NCBI GenBank assembly: GCA_029245395.1
Contig: JAQWPL010000012.1
Coordinates: 1 to 64,000, forward strand
Direction of reading: 5' to 3'
DNA: 64,000 nucleotides
Source of the DNA: Gammaproteobacteria bacterium
Lineage (GTDB): Bacteria > Pseudomonadota > Gammaproteobacteria > Pseudomonadales > Pseudohongiellaceae
The notes under the pieces: generated by a model
Database searches by the model: none
Told to the model about the DNA's origin: nothing
What the model saw: only the letters and a program-made list of their open reading frames with translations
Shown: piece after piece, positions 17,607 to 25,232 of the stretch
How positions within the stretch are numbered: position 1 is the stretch's first letter
How the letters are laid out: the number at the start of each line of letters is the position of its first letter
Program-made: the position numbers and the translations under genes

Positions 17607-18431
17607 ATGAAAACAAGTTCACAACTACTATTTTCTGGCATTACTGCTTTATGCTTTTGTCCAATTTTAATCGCTCAGGAGCAGGCTGATTTTCTTGCCT
17701 GCGCTGATTTTAGTGACAGACTTGAAAGGGTCATTTGCCTTGAAGAAACACTTGATGACGCTGTAGCTAATAGAAATTCGTCTGTTCCCGAGGTTGCTCA
17801 AATTGAAGATGTACAAGAGGAGGCTAGTGCAGAAGCAGTTAGCGATTTTGGCAGAGTGGTTAGTGACAGTGAAGATGTCAGTGAGGACGCTAGCGAAAGT
17901 GCCACTGGGAGATCACGCTTCAGATTGCCGGTAATAGGGAATATTTTTCGAAGGGATAGTAACGAGGAAACTCAGAACGAAGAAACGGTTGAGCGTGAAA
18001 GTGCATCAGGAGAAACAGAATCAGTGAGTGAGGAATCTCGTTTCAGAATACCTGTTATTGGTAATATTTTCAGACGTAATCGGAATGAACCTGATGGTGA
18101 AATATATATACCGGGAAACGTGGAGCCAGAATCTGAAAAGGTTGCTGAAGACAGGGTGGAGAATTTTGGTCTGGAGCAGAATGCCAGGATTGTTGTAAAT
18201 GCTGAAGGCTTCGATGAGCTTTTTGATGTTGTCACTGATCTGGAAATGGTCAGACCCAATATGGTTTTAATCACGCTTGCCAGTGGTCAGGTCTGGCGCC
18301 AGATACACGCTAAACGATTTAACCTTCGAAAAGGAGATGAAGTACGTATTTATTCCTCAGCGTGGGGTGAAGATTATCGACTCGTAACGGAAAGGTTAAA
18401 CGGCTTTATTCAGATTGGCAGAGTGAAGTAA
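17607..18431 (+). CDS. Exported protein with two copies of an IPVIGNIFRR motif
   Basis: A 274-residue protein with a signal peptide ending in LIAQ. The ATG at 17607 follows GAGGAG; the frame is open further upstream without support. The N-terminus has the pattern C-x-D-x-x-x-R-L-x-R-x-x-C-L seen in a common proteobacterial exported family. Two copies of SRFRxPVIGNIFRR (near residues 102 and 143) lie in an acidic, Ser/Glu-rich linker. The C-terminal 70 residues (LASGQVWRQ, LRKGDEVRI, a final IQIGRVK) match a domain that often pairs with that N-terminus. Function unknown. Confidence 0.7.
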   Translation: MKTSSQLLFSGITALCFCPILIAQEQADFLACADFSDRLERVICLEETLDDAVANRNSSVPEVAQIEDVQEEASAEAVSDFGRVVSDSEDVSEDASESATGRSRFRLPVIGNIFRRDSNEETQNEETVERESASGETESVSEESRFRIPVIGNIFRRNRNEPDGEIYIPGNVEPESEKVAEDRVENFGLEQNARIVVNAEGFDELFDVVTDLEMVRPNMVLITLASGQVWRQIHAKRFNLRKGDEVRIYSSAWGEDYRLVTERLNGFIQIGRVK

Positions 18432-18520
18432 AAATTAATAAGAAGAATCAATCCTGAATAAATTTAGTAATCGTGCAAACCTGTTCAGGCGCATGAAGAA
18501 TCCATCAATAAATGACAGGC

Positions 18521-19912
18521 TTATTCGAAACTGAATATATCTGCTTCAGTTTCTGGTTTGTCCATGTCTACTTCAAAATAATCTTCCCAGAGCTGGTTCC
18601 ACGGACGGCCGTACATGTCAGGTATTTCATAATCAATGACATCCCCGGGATTGACAGGGGTTGCAATGCCATCAACAGGGAAGATGGTTTGGATGCATTC
18701 CACAAAAGCATAAGGTGTTGCGTCAGAGTCATCAAAGTCATTTTGTTTGATGTAGTTCCTGATAATTCTGACAGGTTCAACGAGGGCTTCAGGATCATAA
18801 AAAATAGCTTCGTGATTCAGGCCGACAAAGTTGCCATTATCATCCCGGTTGGGTGAATAAATTTCGATGGTTTGCAGCATGTTTGAGTGATCAGGGGCCG
18901 CATGAGTTTTCCAGCCCTGGATATTTGAAGTCCAGGTAATGAGGGCATCCCCATCCCAGAAGCCAATAGTTTCGCCATACCAGCGCGGCACATCCGCACC
19001 TAACCTTGGCACCAGCCCATCCATGTTGAAATCACGGCCGATATGGATATTGATAATAAAATTTCTCGCAACACCGGCAAGAATTTGCACCATGTTGGGG
19101 GTCACCATGATGTAGTTTTCCCAGATAGCGGCTTCATGCCAGCGCCGCATAAATCCTTCAGGCCAGCAGTACTGGGAAGGCCACTGGGCTGCGTTTGTAT
19201 TGGCATGGTGGAAGGCTTCCTGGACAAACCGGGTTTGATACTCCTCGGTTAACAGGGACAGTATGGTCGGTATTTGGTTATGGCGTGCACGGTACCAATA
19301 ATAGTTATCCGGAGTGCGCCCCGGGTGCATATAGATGCCATTCATTTCACCGGGTACTGTGGCATAGGTATGCTCGGTTGGTCCGCCCCGTTGTCTTGTT
19401 TCCTCCATCAGCGCTTCATAATGAGACTGGGCTGAATCAAATGAGTAGGGGCTGACGATAGCCTCTCTGGGGTAATCCCTGTCGCAATGCCCCCATGCGG
19501 CTGAACCAGGGGGATTCTCGCCTATCAGTGTTCCGCGATTTCCGCCCCAGATGTCTTCCAGAGCACCGGAGGTATTACAGCGGAAGTAGCGGGGGTCCAA
19601 CCACAGGTCGCGGTCGGCATAAAAATCATCTGAGGTAAAAAGATCCCTTTCCAGGGGTTCAATACCGGAAGGCGTTTCACCAGGTTCTGCAGAGCCAGTA
19701 AAACCTCGTGGTCTCTGGTTGAAAGGACCTGCCGCTCCCATCACCCGCATGGTGGCACCGGCGAATTCATATTCATTAATATCTGCGGCAAGAGGTGCGC
19801 CTCTGCCTACACTGACGAAATCAATTTGTGCAGTTTGCTGTGCAAAGACTGATAAACAGGTAAAGGAAAGACTGGTAATAATTATGAAACGCTTACTAAT
19901 AAATTTTTTCAT
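18521..19912 (-). CDS. Secreted two-cysteine family protein, long form (member 3)
   Basis: A 463-residue exported protein. The ATG at 19912 gives the signal peptide (ending VFAQQ) and has GGGA upstream; an in-frame start 33 bp earlier is less likely. The divergent family signature is present: Cys in QYCWPEGFM, the FWDGDALI block, YDPEAL and a late Cys in FVECIQTIF. It is last in a minus-strand run: member 4, DUF6152 copy 2, then this gene, with gaps of 65 and 46 bp. Function unknown. It is much longer than the other members because of an expanded N-terminal half and an acidic tail. Confidence 0.7.
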   Translation of the reverse strand: MKKFISKRFIIITSLSFTCLSVFAQQTAQIDFVSVGRGAPLAADINEYEFAGATMRVMGAAGPFNQRPRGFTGSAEPGETPSGIEPLERDLFTSDDFYADRDLWLDPRYFRCNTSGALEDIWGGNRGTLIGENPPGSAAWGHCDRDYPREAIVSPYSFDSAQSHYEALMEETRQRGGPTEHTYATVPGEMNGIYMHPGRTPDNYYWYRARHNQIPTILSLLTEEYQTRFVQEAFHHANTNAAQWPSQYCWPEGFMRRWHEAAIWENYIMVTPNMVQILAGVARNFIINIHIGRDFNMDGLVPRLGADVPRWYGETIGFWDGDALITWTSNIQGWKTHAAPDHSNMLQTIEIYSPNRDDNGNFVGLNHEAIFYDPEALVEPVRIIRNYIKQNDFDDSDATPYAFVECIQTIFPVDGIATPVNPGDVIDYEIPDMYGRPWNQLWEDYFEVDMDKPETEADIFSFE

Positions 19913-19958
19913 GCATGTTCCCGGCTTTACCCAAATTTTGATCAAGTGGACTACATAA

Positions 19959-20345
19959 TTAATCTGCCGCTGTGACTCTACCTACTTCCTCACCATCAGG
20001 TGTGCGCAGCGCCGTGACATAACCGCCATCATTCCCGTTGCGCATCGGTGCAATTCGGATAGTAACGGTGTCTTCCACAGTAAACATATCCGGCATAAGT
20101 CCCTGGCGGCGCATATTGTTACGGCTGTGCCCTTCAAATTCGATATCCCGTGTACCGCGGGCATCATCTGTGACTTCCAGAATCAGGCGCATGTGAGGAT
20201 TGGCAAAACGGACTTCCTCTACTTTTCCGGTTACCAGCACGGTGTTCCCGAAATCAAATTGGGCGGCTGAATGATGAGCTATAGCAATAGTGCTTAAGCT
20301 ACTTGCGAATATGGTTGCAATAATTGTTACTAAATAATTCTTCAC
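19959..20345 (-). CDS. DUF6152-like small secreted protein (copy 2)
   Basis: A 128-residue exported protein starting at a GTG preceded by AGAGG. The signal peptide ends AIA, so the mature chain is predicted to start His-His-Ser-Ala. The second conserved motif is ANPHM. It is embedded between two secreted family genes on the same strand. Its sequence is well diverged from copies 1 and 3 outside the HHS and NPH motifs, so those positions are probably under selection. Function unknown; periplasmic metal binding is inferred. Confidence 0.75.
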   Translation of the reverse strand: MKNYLVTIIATIFASSLSTIAIAHHSAAQFDFGNTVLVTGKVEEVRFANPHMRLILEVTDDARGTRDIEFEGHSRNNMRRQGLMPDMFTVEDTVTIRIAPMRNGNDGGYVTALRTPDGEEVGRVTAAD

Positions 20346-20410
20346 GCTAGTACCTCTGAATTAATTGTATTTCGTAGTTAACTAATATTAGTTATAAATG
20401 ATAGAAAATA

Positions 20411-21178
20411 TTACTCCTGAATCATTTCCAGGCCAGCTTCTTCATAAAGCACTTCCATTTCATCCAGCCATACAGGTTCAGTGCATTCGTAAGTCAGTAC
20501 ATGGTAATCGGATAGTTCCTGCCAACGTTTGGTGGTTACCAGTGGTTCTTCTAACCACAAAGGATCTGTCATGGTCATATCTGCCGCTAAAACTCTGGTT
20601 CCATCTGTTAAAGATTCGTCAAAGTAATATTCTTCTCGAATAGTGGCTTGATTGCTGTGAGGATAGCGGGAATCCACCTGAGTCTTCAGTCGGGTAGTTT
20701 CGACAATGAGCCGATCCCCTTCCCAGTGCGCTGAAGAATAACCGTTTCTTTCCGCGAAAAAGTCATCTGGATTCTGAGCTTCATCGTCAATGTAGAGGCG
20801 CCTGATTTCATTGTGCGCTTCATAAATCACAAACAACTGTTCAGGACGCTGCAGAATTTCCATGGGATAGCCGCCCGAGCCAAGCATTGAACCTGGCATG
20901 CCGCCTCCGACGCAGGAATTTCCAGCACCATGATTGGTGCCTTCAGTGACAGAAATAAAATCCTGTCTCGCCTGTTCAGCAGCAGGCACCAGATTCAGTT
21001 CCCCGCCCATAAATCGGCTGGGGCCCCCTGCAGCTCCAGGATTACCCCGATAGGTTGTCCATGCTCCGGAGAAATCCGGTGGGTTACTTGCGGCAGTAGA
21101 AATCGCGGGTACCAGTAATAGGCCGCTAATAATGAATGGCAGAATTCCTGTACGAATCGAAAATAAGTGTATTGGCAT
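20411..21178 (-). CDS. Secreted two-cysteine family protein, short form (member 4)
   Basis: A 255-residue exported protein with a signal peptide ending in STAAS. AGGGGG lies close before the ATG. The family features are FSGAW near the N-terminus, a Cys in NSCVGGGMPG, the HWEGDRLIVET block, a TDP motif and a late Cys in TYECTEP. It is the first gene of the three-gene minus-strand run with DUF6152 copy 2 and member 3. Function unknown. Confidence 0.72.
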   Translation of the reverse strand: MPIHLFSIRTGILPFIISGLLLVPAISTAASNPPDFSGAWTTYRGNPGAAGGPSRFMGGELNLVPAAEQARQDFISVTEGTNHGAGNSCVGGGMPGSMLGSGGYPMEILQRPEQLFVIYEAHNEIRRLYIDDEAQNPDDFFAERNGYSSAHWEGDRLIVETTRLKTQVDSRYPHSNQATIREEYYFDESLTDGTRVLAADMTMTDPLWLEEPLVTTKRWQELSDYHVLTYECTEPVWLDEMEVLYEEAGLEMIQE

Positions 21179-21296
21179 AACGCCCCCTGATTAGAAAATT
21201 ATTGAAATGCCAGAAGGTCCATTATAGGCACATAGTGAATAAAAGCGGAAAGCGAAGTTGTAAACAATTTAGGAAATAAGGTGGAAGCTGAAGTGA

Positions 21297-21336
21297 AACT
21301 CCTCTTTACAGGAAGATGCCTGTGAAGAGGAGTTTT
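21297..21336. terminator. Hairpin terminator between the GFA-like gene and the family run
   Basis: An inverted repeat with arms AACTCCTCTTTACAGG and CCTGTGAAGAGGAG around a 6-base loop lies 33 bp after the stop of the minus-strand GFA-like gene. T runs follow on both sides but are short, so efficiency is uncertain. Confidence 0.65.
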
Positions 21337-21368
21337 GAAATTACTTAACGCAATTGTTAAGAATGGAT

Positions 21369-21800
21369 TTAGTTGCCTTCAGGCCACACGAAATCCGGAC
21401 GCAGTCCTTCATGCACTGGTCGACCATCACTGGGTTCTGGAGCGCCTGAAGCTGGATCATAAAAAGCGTGATAGGAAGCATCAGGGAAATCGGAGTAACC
21501 CATTATATTGGGCACAGCTACTCTGATACGACCGACTTTATCATCCAGCATTATGGGAGTGCCACACTCAGCACAGACACATAAATCTAGCGGGCCGTCT
21601 GGGTTTGCGCTGTTAAAGGGCATTCTGTTGAGACCATCTTCGTTATCAACAGACAGATCGCCGTGATTGAAAAAGGCAACGTGTGTAGTGTCCTGGCCAG
21701 TTACATTTTTGCAGACTGAACAGTGACAGGTGTGGTTATCAATAGGATCGTTATCTGATTGGGTGTGTACGTGTTCGCACCCGCCTTCATATTTAGCCAT
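21369..21800 (-). CDS. GFA/CENP-V-type zinc protein
   Basis: A 143-residue cytoplasmic protein with the cysteine pattern of the glutathione-dependent formaldehyde-activating (GFA) fold: an early GGC, CHCSVC in the middle and CAECG later. These bind structural and catalytic zinc. The ATG at 21800 has AAGGGA at a suitable distance; the longer frame to 21830 lacks one. Members are often annotated as S-(hydroxymethyl)glutathione synthase, but few have been shown to do this reaction. It is separated from the downstream run by a hairpin. Confidence 0.85.
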   Translation of the reverse strand: MAKYEGGCEHVHTQSDNDPIDNHTCHCSVCKNVTGQDTTHVAFFNHGDLSVDNEDGLNRMPFNSANPDGPLDLCVCAECGTPIMLDDKVGRIRVAVPNIMGYSDFPDASYHAFYDPASGAPEPSDGRPVHEGLRPDFVWPEGN

Positions 21801-22175
21801 TTTGTTATCCCTTCTTAAATAGTAGTTCATTATTGTTAGTACACGAAAAGTATATGAACCTTATGCTCAACGTGGCAACTCATTGTGTATGATTTTTCAC
21901 AACAAGCATGAATAAACTTTTCAATTTACCTTCAATGATAGGAATAAACTTTTAGTACTCAGTAGGTTAGGCATGTGTCACTGCATGAGAATTAGTCACA
22001 CTTATTATTTTTTAATGTTTTTTCGATTCAGACTTTCTGGATTATCCTGATCCATGCTATTTAAAGTGGACGCATCCACACCACCCGTTTATCCTTGCTC
22101 GTCTTAATTTGCAACATACATAGAAAATTATAGAAAACTGAAATAAGTAATTCTATTTAAAAACAAGGAATCTCA
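21801..22175. other. 375-bp gene-free stretch
   Basis: An A+T-rich divergent region between the GFA-like gene (minus) and the SRPBCC gene (plus). It presumably holds both promoters. I see no RNA gene, repeat or coding sequence in it. Confidence 0.5.
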
Positions 22176-22676
22176 ATGAAAACACTTTCCAGATTAGCAG
22201 CAGTTCTCACTTTAATCTCTGCATCCATGTTTGCCTTAGCTGCAGAACCTGAATATGTCACTGTCGAAATGGAGATAGATATCGATAAATCGGCAGCAGA
22301 GGTCTGGGAAGCTGTAGGTGATTATTGTGCCATTGGCGAATGGAGCACTCTGGATTGTGAAATTACTTCAGGTGATGGCGGCCTTGGCACTGTCCGGGCA
22401 TTACTTGGTGGTCGAATTATTGAAATTCTGGTGGCACAAACAGAATTGTCTTATGGCTATACGCAGCCGGCACCGGAAGGCCAGTTTTATGATCTCTATC
22501 ATGGTTTCATGGAAGCACGACCCGTATCTGCCAATACCTCAAAAATGCTCTACACCCTGGTTTTTGATGCGTCAAACATGGAAAACCAGGAAGCAGTAGA
22601 GGCAGATATGGCGCGACGCCGAACTCTGTTCGAGGGAATGCTGGTTAATATGAAGAATATGGCTGAAGCCAGATAA
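22176..22676 (+). CDS. Exported SRPBCC (polyketide cyclase-like) protein
   Basis: A 166-residue protein with a signal peptide ending in ALAAEP. AAGGA precedes the ATG. The mature part follows the SRPBCC/START-like pattern: an opening strand with a D-I-D-K-S-A-A-E-V-W helix start, D-Y-C-A-I-G-E-W and a C-terminal long helix. The fold binds hydrophobic ligands in a deep cavity. A periplasmic member next to a PQQ alcohol dehydrogenase (78 bp downstream, same strand) could bind its substrate or product, but this is inferred from position only. Confidence 0.8.
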   Translation: MKTLSRLAAVLTLISASMFALAAEPEYVTVEMEIDIDKSAAEVWEAVGDYCAIGEWSTLDCEITSGDGGLGTVRALLGGRIIEILVAQTELSYGYTQPAPEGQFYDLYHGFMEARPVSANTSKMLYTLVFDASNMENQEAVEADMARRRTLFEGMLVNMKNMAEAR

Positions 22677-22754
22677 AAGGCATTATTGGAAAAGGCGGTT
22701 TTATAGCGCTTTATTTAAAACATACTTTAAAAATTTGTAATTCAAGGGGATATC

Positions 22755-24956
22755 ATGATCCGTTTTCGCTTATTGATCTTATTACTTGCAGTTGGCCTCA
22801 CTGGCTGTTCTCAATCTGACAATGAAACAGCTCAGACAGCTGATGCTGCAGACGGAAATTCCTCTGCTCAAGTAGAGGGTTCCTCTATTTTTGCCGCTGA
22901 TGTTTCTTATGACAGGCTCCTGAATGCAGACAGTGAGCCTTCCCAGTGGATGATGAAAGGAGGCACCTACGAGGAGCGTTATTACAGTGCTCTTGATGAA
23001 ATCAACCGGGATAATGTTGGCGAGCTGAATCTTGCCTGGTACGCCGATTACGATGTAAACCTGAGCCAGCAGGGCACGCCACTGTATGTGGATGGCGTCA
23101 TTTATGTCTCTACCGCATGGAGTATGGTCAATGCTTTTGATGCCAGAACTGGCGAGTTGATCTGGCATTATGATCCTCAGACCCCCAGAGAAATTGTTAC
23201 CAAGGTATGCTGCGGCATTGTGAACAGGGGAATCGCTGCCTTTGAGGGCAAAATTTACCTGGGCACCCTGGATGGTTATGTTGTCGCCATCAATGCCGAT
23301 ACCGGTGAAGAAGAATGGCGCAAACTGACGGTTGACCCCAGCGGCCCTTACACCATTACCAGTGCTCCACGCATCATCAAGGGTCAGGTAGTGATCGGAA
23401 ATTCCGGCGCTGAGAAAAGTGCCCGTGGTTATCTGGGTGCTTATGATGCTGTAACCGGTGAAGATCGCTGGCGTGTTTATACCGTGCCTGGCAATCCCGA
23501 GCTAGGCTTTGAATCCTCCCAAATGGAAATAGCGGCTGAAACCTGGAGCGGCAATTGGTGGGAGCTTGGAGGTGGAGGTACTGTATGGGATGCGGTTGTC
23601 TATGATGAAGTTAATGACCTGATAATTTTTGGTACCGGTAATGGTACTCCCTGGGATCAGCGTGTCCGTGATCCTGAAGGAGGAGATAATTTATTTGTAG
23701 CGTCCTTATTGGCTGTGGATGCAGATACAGGTGAATACATCTGGCATTACCAGACTACTCCGGGAGATACCTGGGATTACGATGCCATGAGCCCGATGAT
23801 GTTGCTGGACCTGGAGGTCGATGGCGTTGAGCGCCATGTTGTGGCGCAGCCAAACAAGAACGGCTTTTTCTACATGCTGGATGCTGGTACCGGTGAATTG
23901 TTGCGGGGTTATCCGTTTACCGAAGTGAACTGGGCCACTGGCATTGATATGGACACTGGCCGACCTATTGAAGTCCCGGAAGCGCGTTATGACCGTGAGA
24001 ATATTTTCAATCTGGCACCAGGGGTTCAGGGCGGGCATGGCTGGCACTCCAATGGCTGGAATCCTGAAACTGGTTATGTCTATATTGCAACCCAGCGCGC
24101 GTACTTTGCCATGCAAAGTCTGGAAGAGTTTACGCCCAACTTCGAACCTACCGGTAACAATCTGGCCATCGATATGAGTGCCAACTTTACCTATTACCGG
24201 GACAATCCTGATGCACCCCGCGAGTTTGTCGGGTATGTTTCTGCCTGGGACCCGGTTAGTGGAGAAGAGATGTGGCGCAGTGAAGAAAATTCAGGCCCCA
24301 CAGGCTCTGTGATTACAACGGGTGGTGGATTAGTATTTTCTGGCGGTGGAAATAATACGAATGAGTTTCGTGCCTATGACACGGTGACCGGGGAAAAACT
24401 CTGGTCATTCGATACCCAGACCGGCATGGTGGCAGCACCCATTACTTATGAACTGGATGGCAGGCAGTATCTTGCTGCCAGCGTAGGCATCAATCAGGCC
24501 GGAAATTATTTTGCACCCAACTACTCAAGGCTTCTGGTCTTTGCCCTCGGTGGTGAATCCAGCCTGCCACAGGCGTTGACCTTTTCGCCAAGGGAACTGA
24601 GTCCTCCGGAACTGGCTGCAAGCCCGGAAGTGGTTGAGTTGGGTGGCGATTTATACGGTCAGCATTGCTCTGTCTGTCATGGCACTGGCGGGCAGATGCG
24701 CGGCGCCAACTTCCCTAATTTATTGGTTACACCTTTACTGCATAGCCAACTAGGTTTCGACCAGGTAGTTATTGATGGCATCCGTGCAGACAAGGGTATG
24801 GTGTCATTTGCTGAACGTGTGGATGCGGATGGCAGTGATGCCATTCGTTGGTTCCTGGTTGCACAGGCCATTGAACGGATGAATGCGACTCCTCTGGCAC
24901 CGCCTGAAGATGTGGATACAACAGAAGATGTACATATAGATGAAGAAGAAGAATAA
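22755..24956 (+). CDS. Quinohaemoprotein (PQQ) alcohol dehydrogenase, lipoprotein, lanthanide-type motif
   Basis: A 733-residue protein with a lipobox (LTGC) after a short hydrophobic leader, so it is probably anchored in a membrane facing the periplasm. An eight-bladed PQQ propeller follows, with the vicinal disulfide C152-C153 and repeated A-x-x-A-x-T-G-E-x-x-W blades. The active-site segment is GDTWDYD (D341, D343). The C-terminus carries a cytochrome c (CSVCH with a KGM Met-ligand loop). The family oxidises alcohols or aldehydes and passes electrons to the haem. The second aspartate two residues after the catalytic one is the mark of lanthanide-dependent enzymes. AGGGG precedes the ATG. 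Confidence 0.9.
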   Translation: MIRFRLLILLLAVGLTGCSQSDNETAQTADAADGNSSAQVEGSSIFAADVSYDRLLNADSEPSQWMMKGGTYEERYYSALDEINRDNVGELNLAWYADYDVNLSQQGTPLYVDGVIYVSTAWSMVNAFDARTGELIWHYDPQTPREIVTKVCCGIVNRGIAAFEGKIYLGTLDGYVVAINADTGEEEWRKLTVDPSGPYTITSAPRIIKGQVVIGNSGAEKSARGYLGAYDAVTGEDRWRVYTVPGNPELGFESSQMEIAAETWSGNWWELGGGGTVWDAVVYDEVNDLIIFGTGNGTPWDQRVRDPEGGDNLFVASLLAVDADTGEYIWHYQTTPGDTWDYDAMSPMMLLDLEVDGVERHVVAQPNKNGFFYMLDAGTGELLRGYPFTEVNWATGIDMDTGRPIEVPEARYDRENIFNLAPGVQGGHGWHSNGWNPETGYVYIATQRAYFAMQSLEEFTPNFEPTGNNLAIDMSANFTYYRDNPDAPREFVGYVSAWDPVSGEEMWRSEENSGPTGSVITTGGGLVFSGGGNNTNEFRAYDTVTGEKLWSFDTQTGMVAAPITYELDGRQYLAASVGINQAGNYFAPNYSRLLVFALGGESSLPQALTFSPRELSPPELAASPEVVELGGDLYGQHCSVCHGTGGQMRGANFPNLLVTPLLHSQLGFDQVVIDGIRADKGMVSFAERVDADGSDAIRWFLVAQAIERMNATPLAPPEDVDTTEDVHIDEEEE

Positions 24957-24977
24957 CTGAAGCTTCATGATCTTAAA

Positions 24978-25013
24978 GAAACCGGACTAGCAGATTGTTA
25001 TTCCGGTTTTTTT
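24978..25013 (+). terminator. Rho-independent terminator after the PQQ alcohol dehydrogenase
   Basis: The inverted repeat AAACCGGA / TCCGG with a run of seven T lies 22 bp after the stop codon. Confidence 0.85.
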
Positions 25014-25232
25014 ATTCTGTGTGAACGCTCTTTGCAGAGATCAAATTAACTCTCCATCAATCTTTAAATCAATGACTTGATTCGGTTTTTACTATAGCCA
25101 TGCCCGGTATTTCCGGGTGGACAAACACGCCTAACTACCGCAGAATTTCCCTTTCCTAACCGGTTTTCACAATTGTTGGTCAATTGGCCTTTAAAATTGC
25201 TGGAAATGACTGATTTATAAAAGATTTTTATC

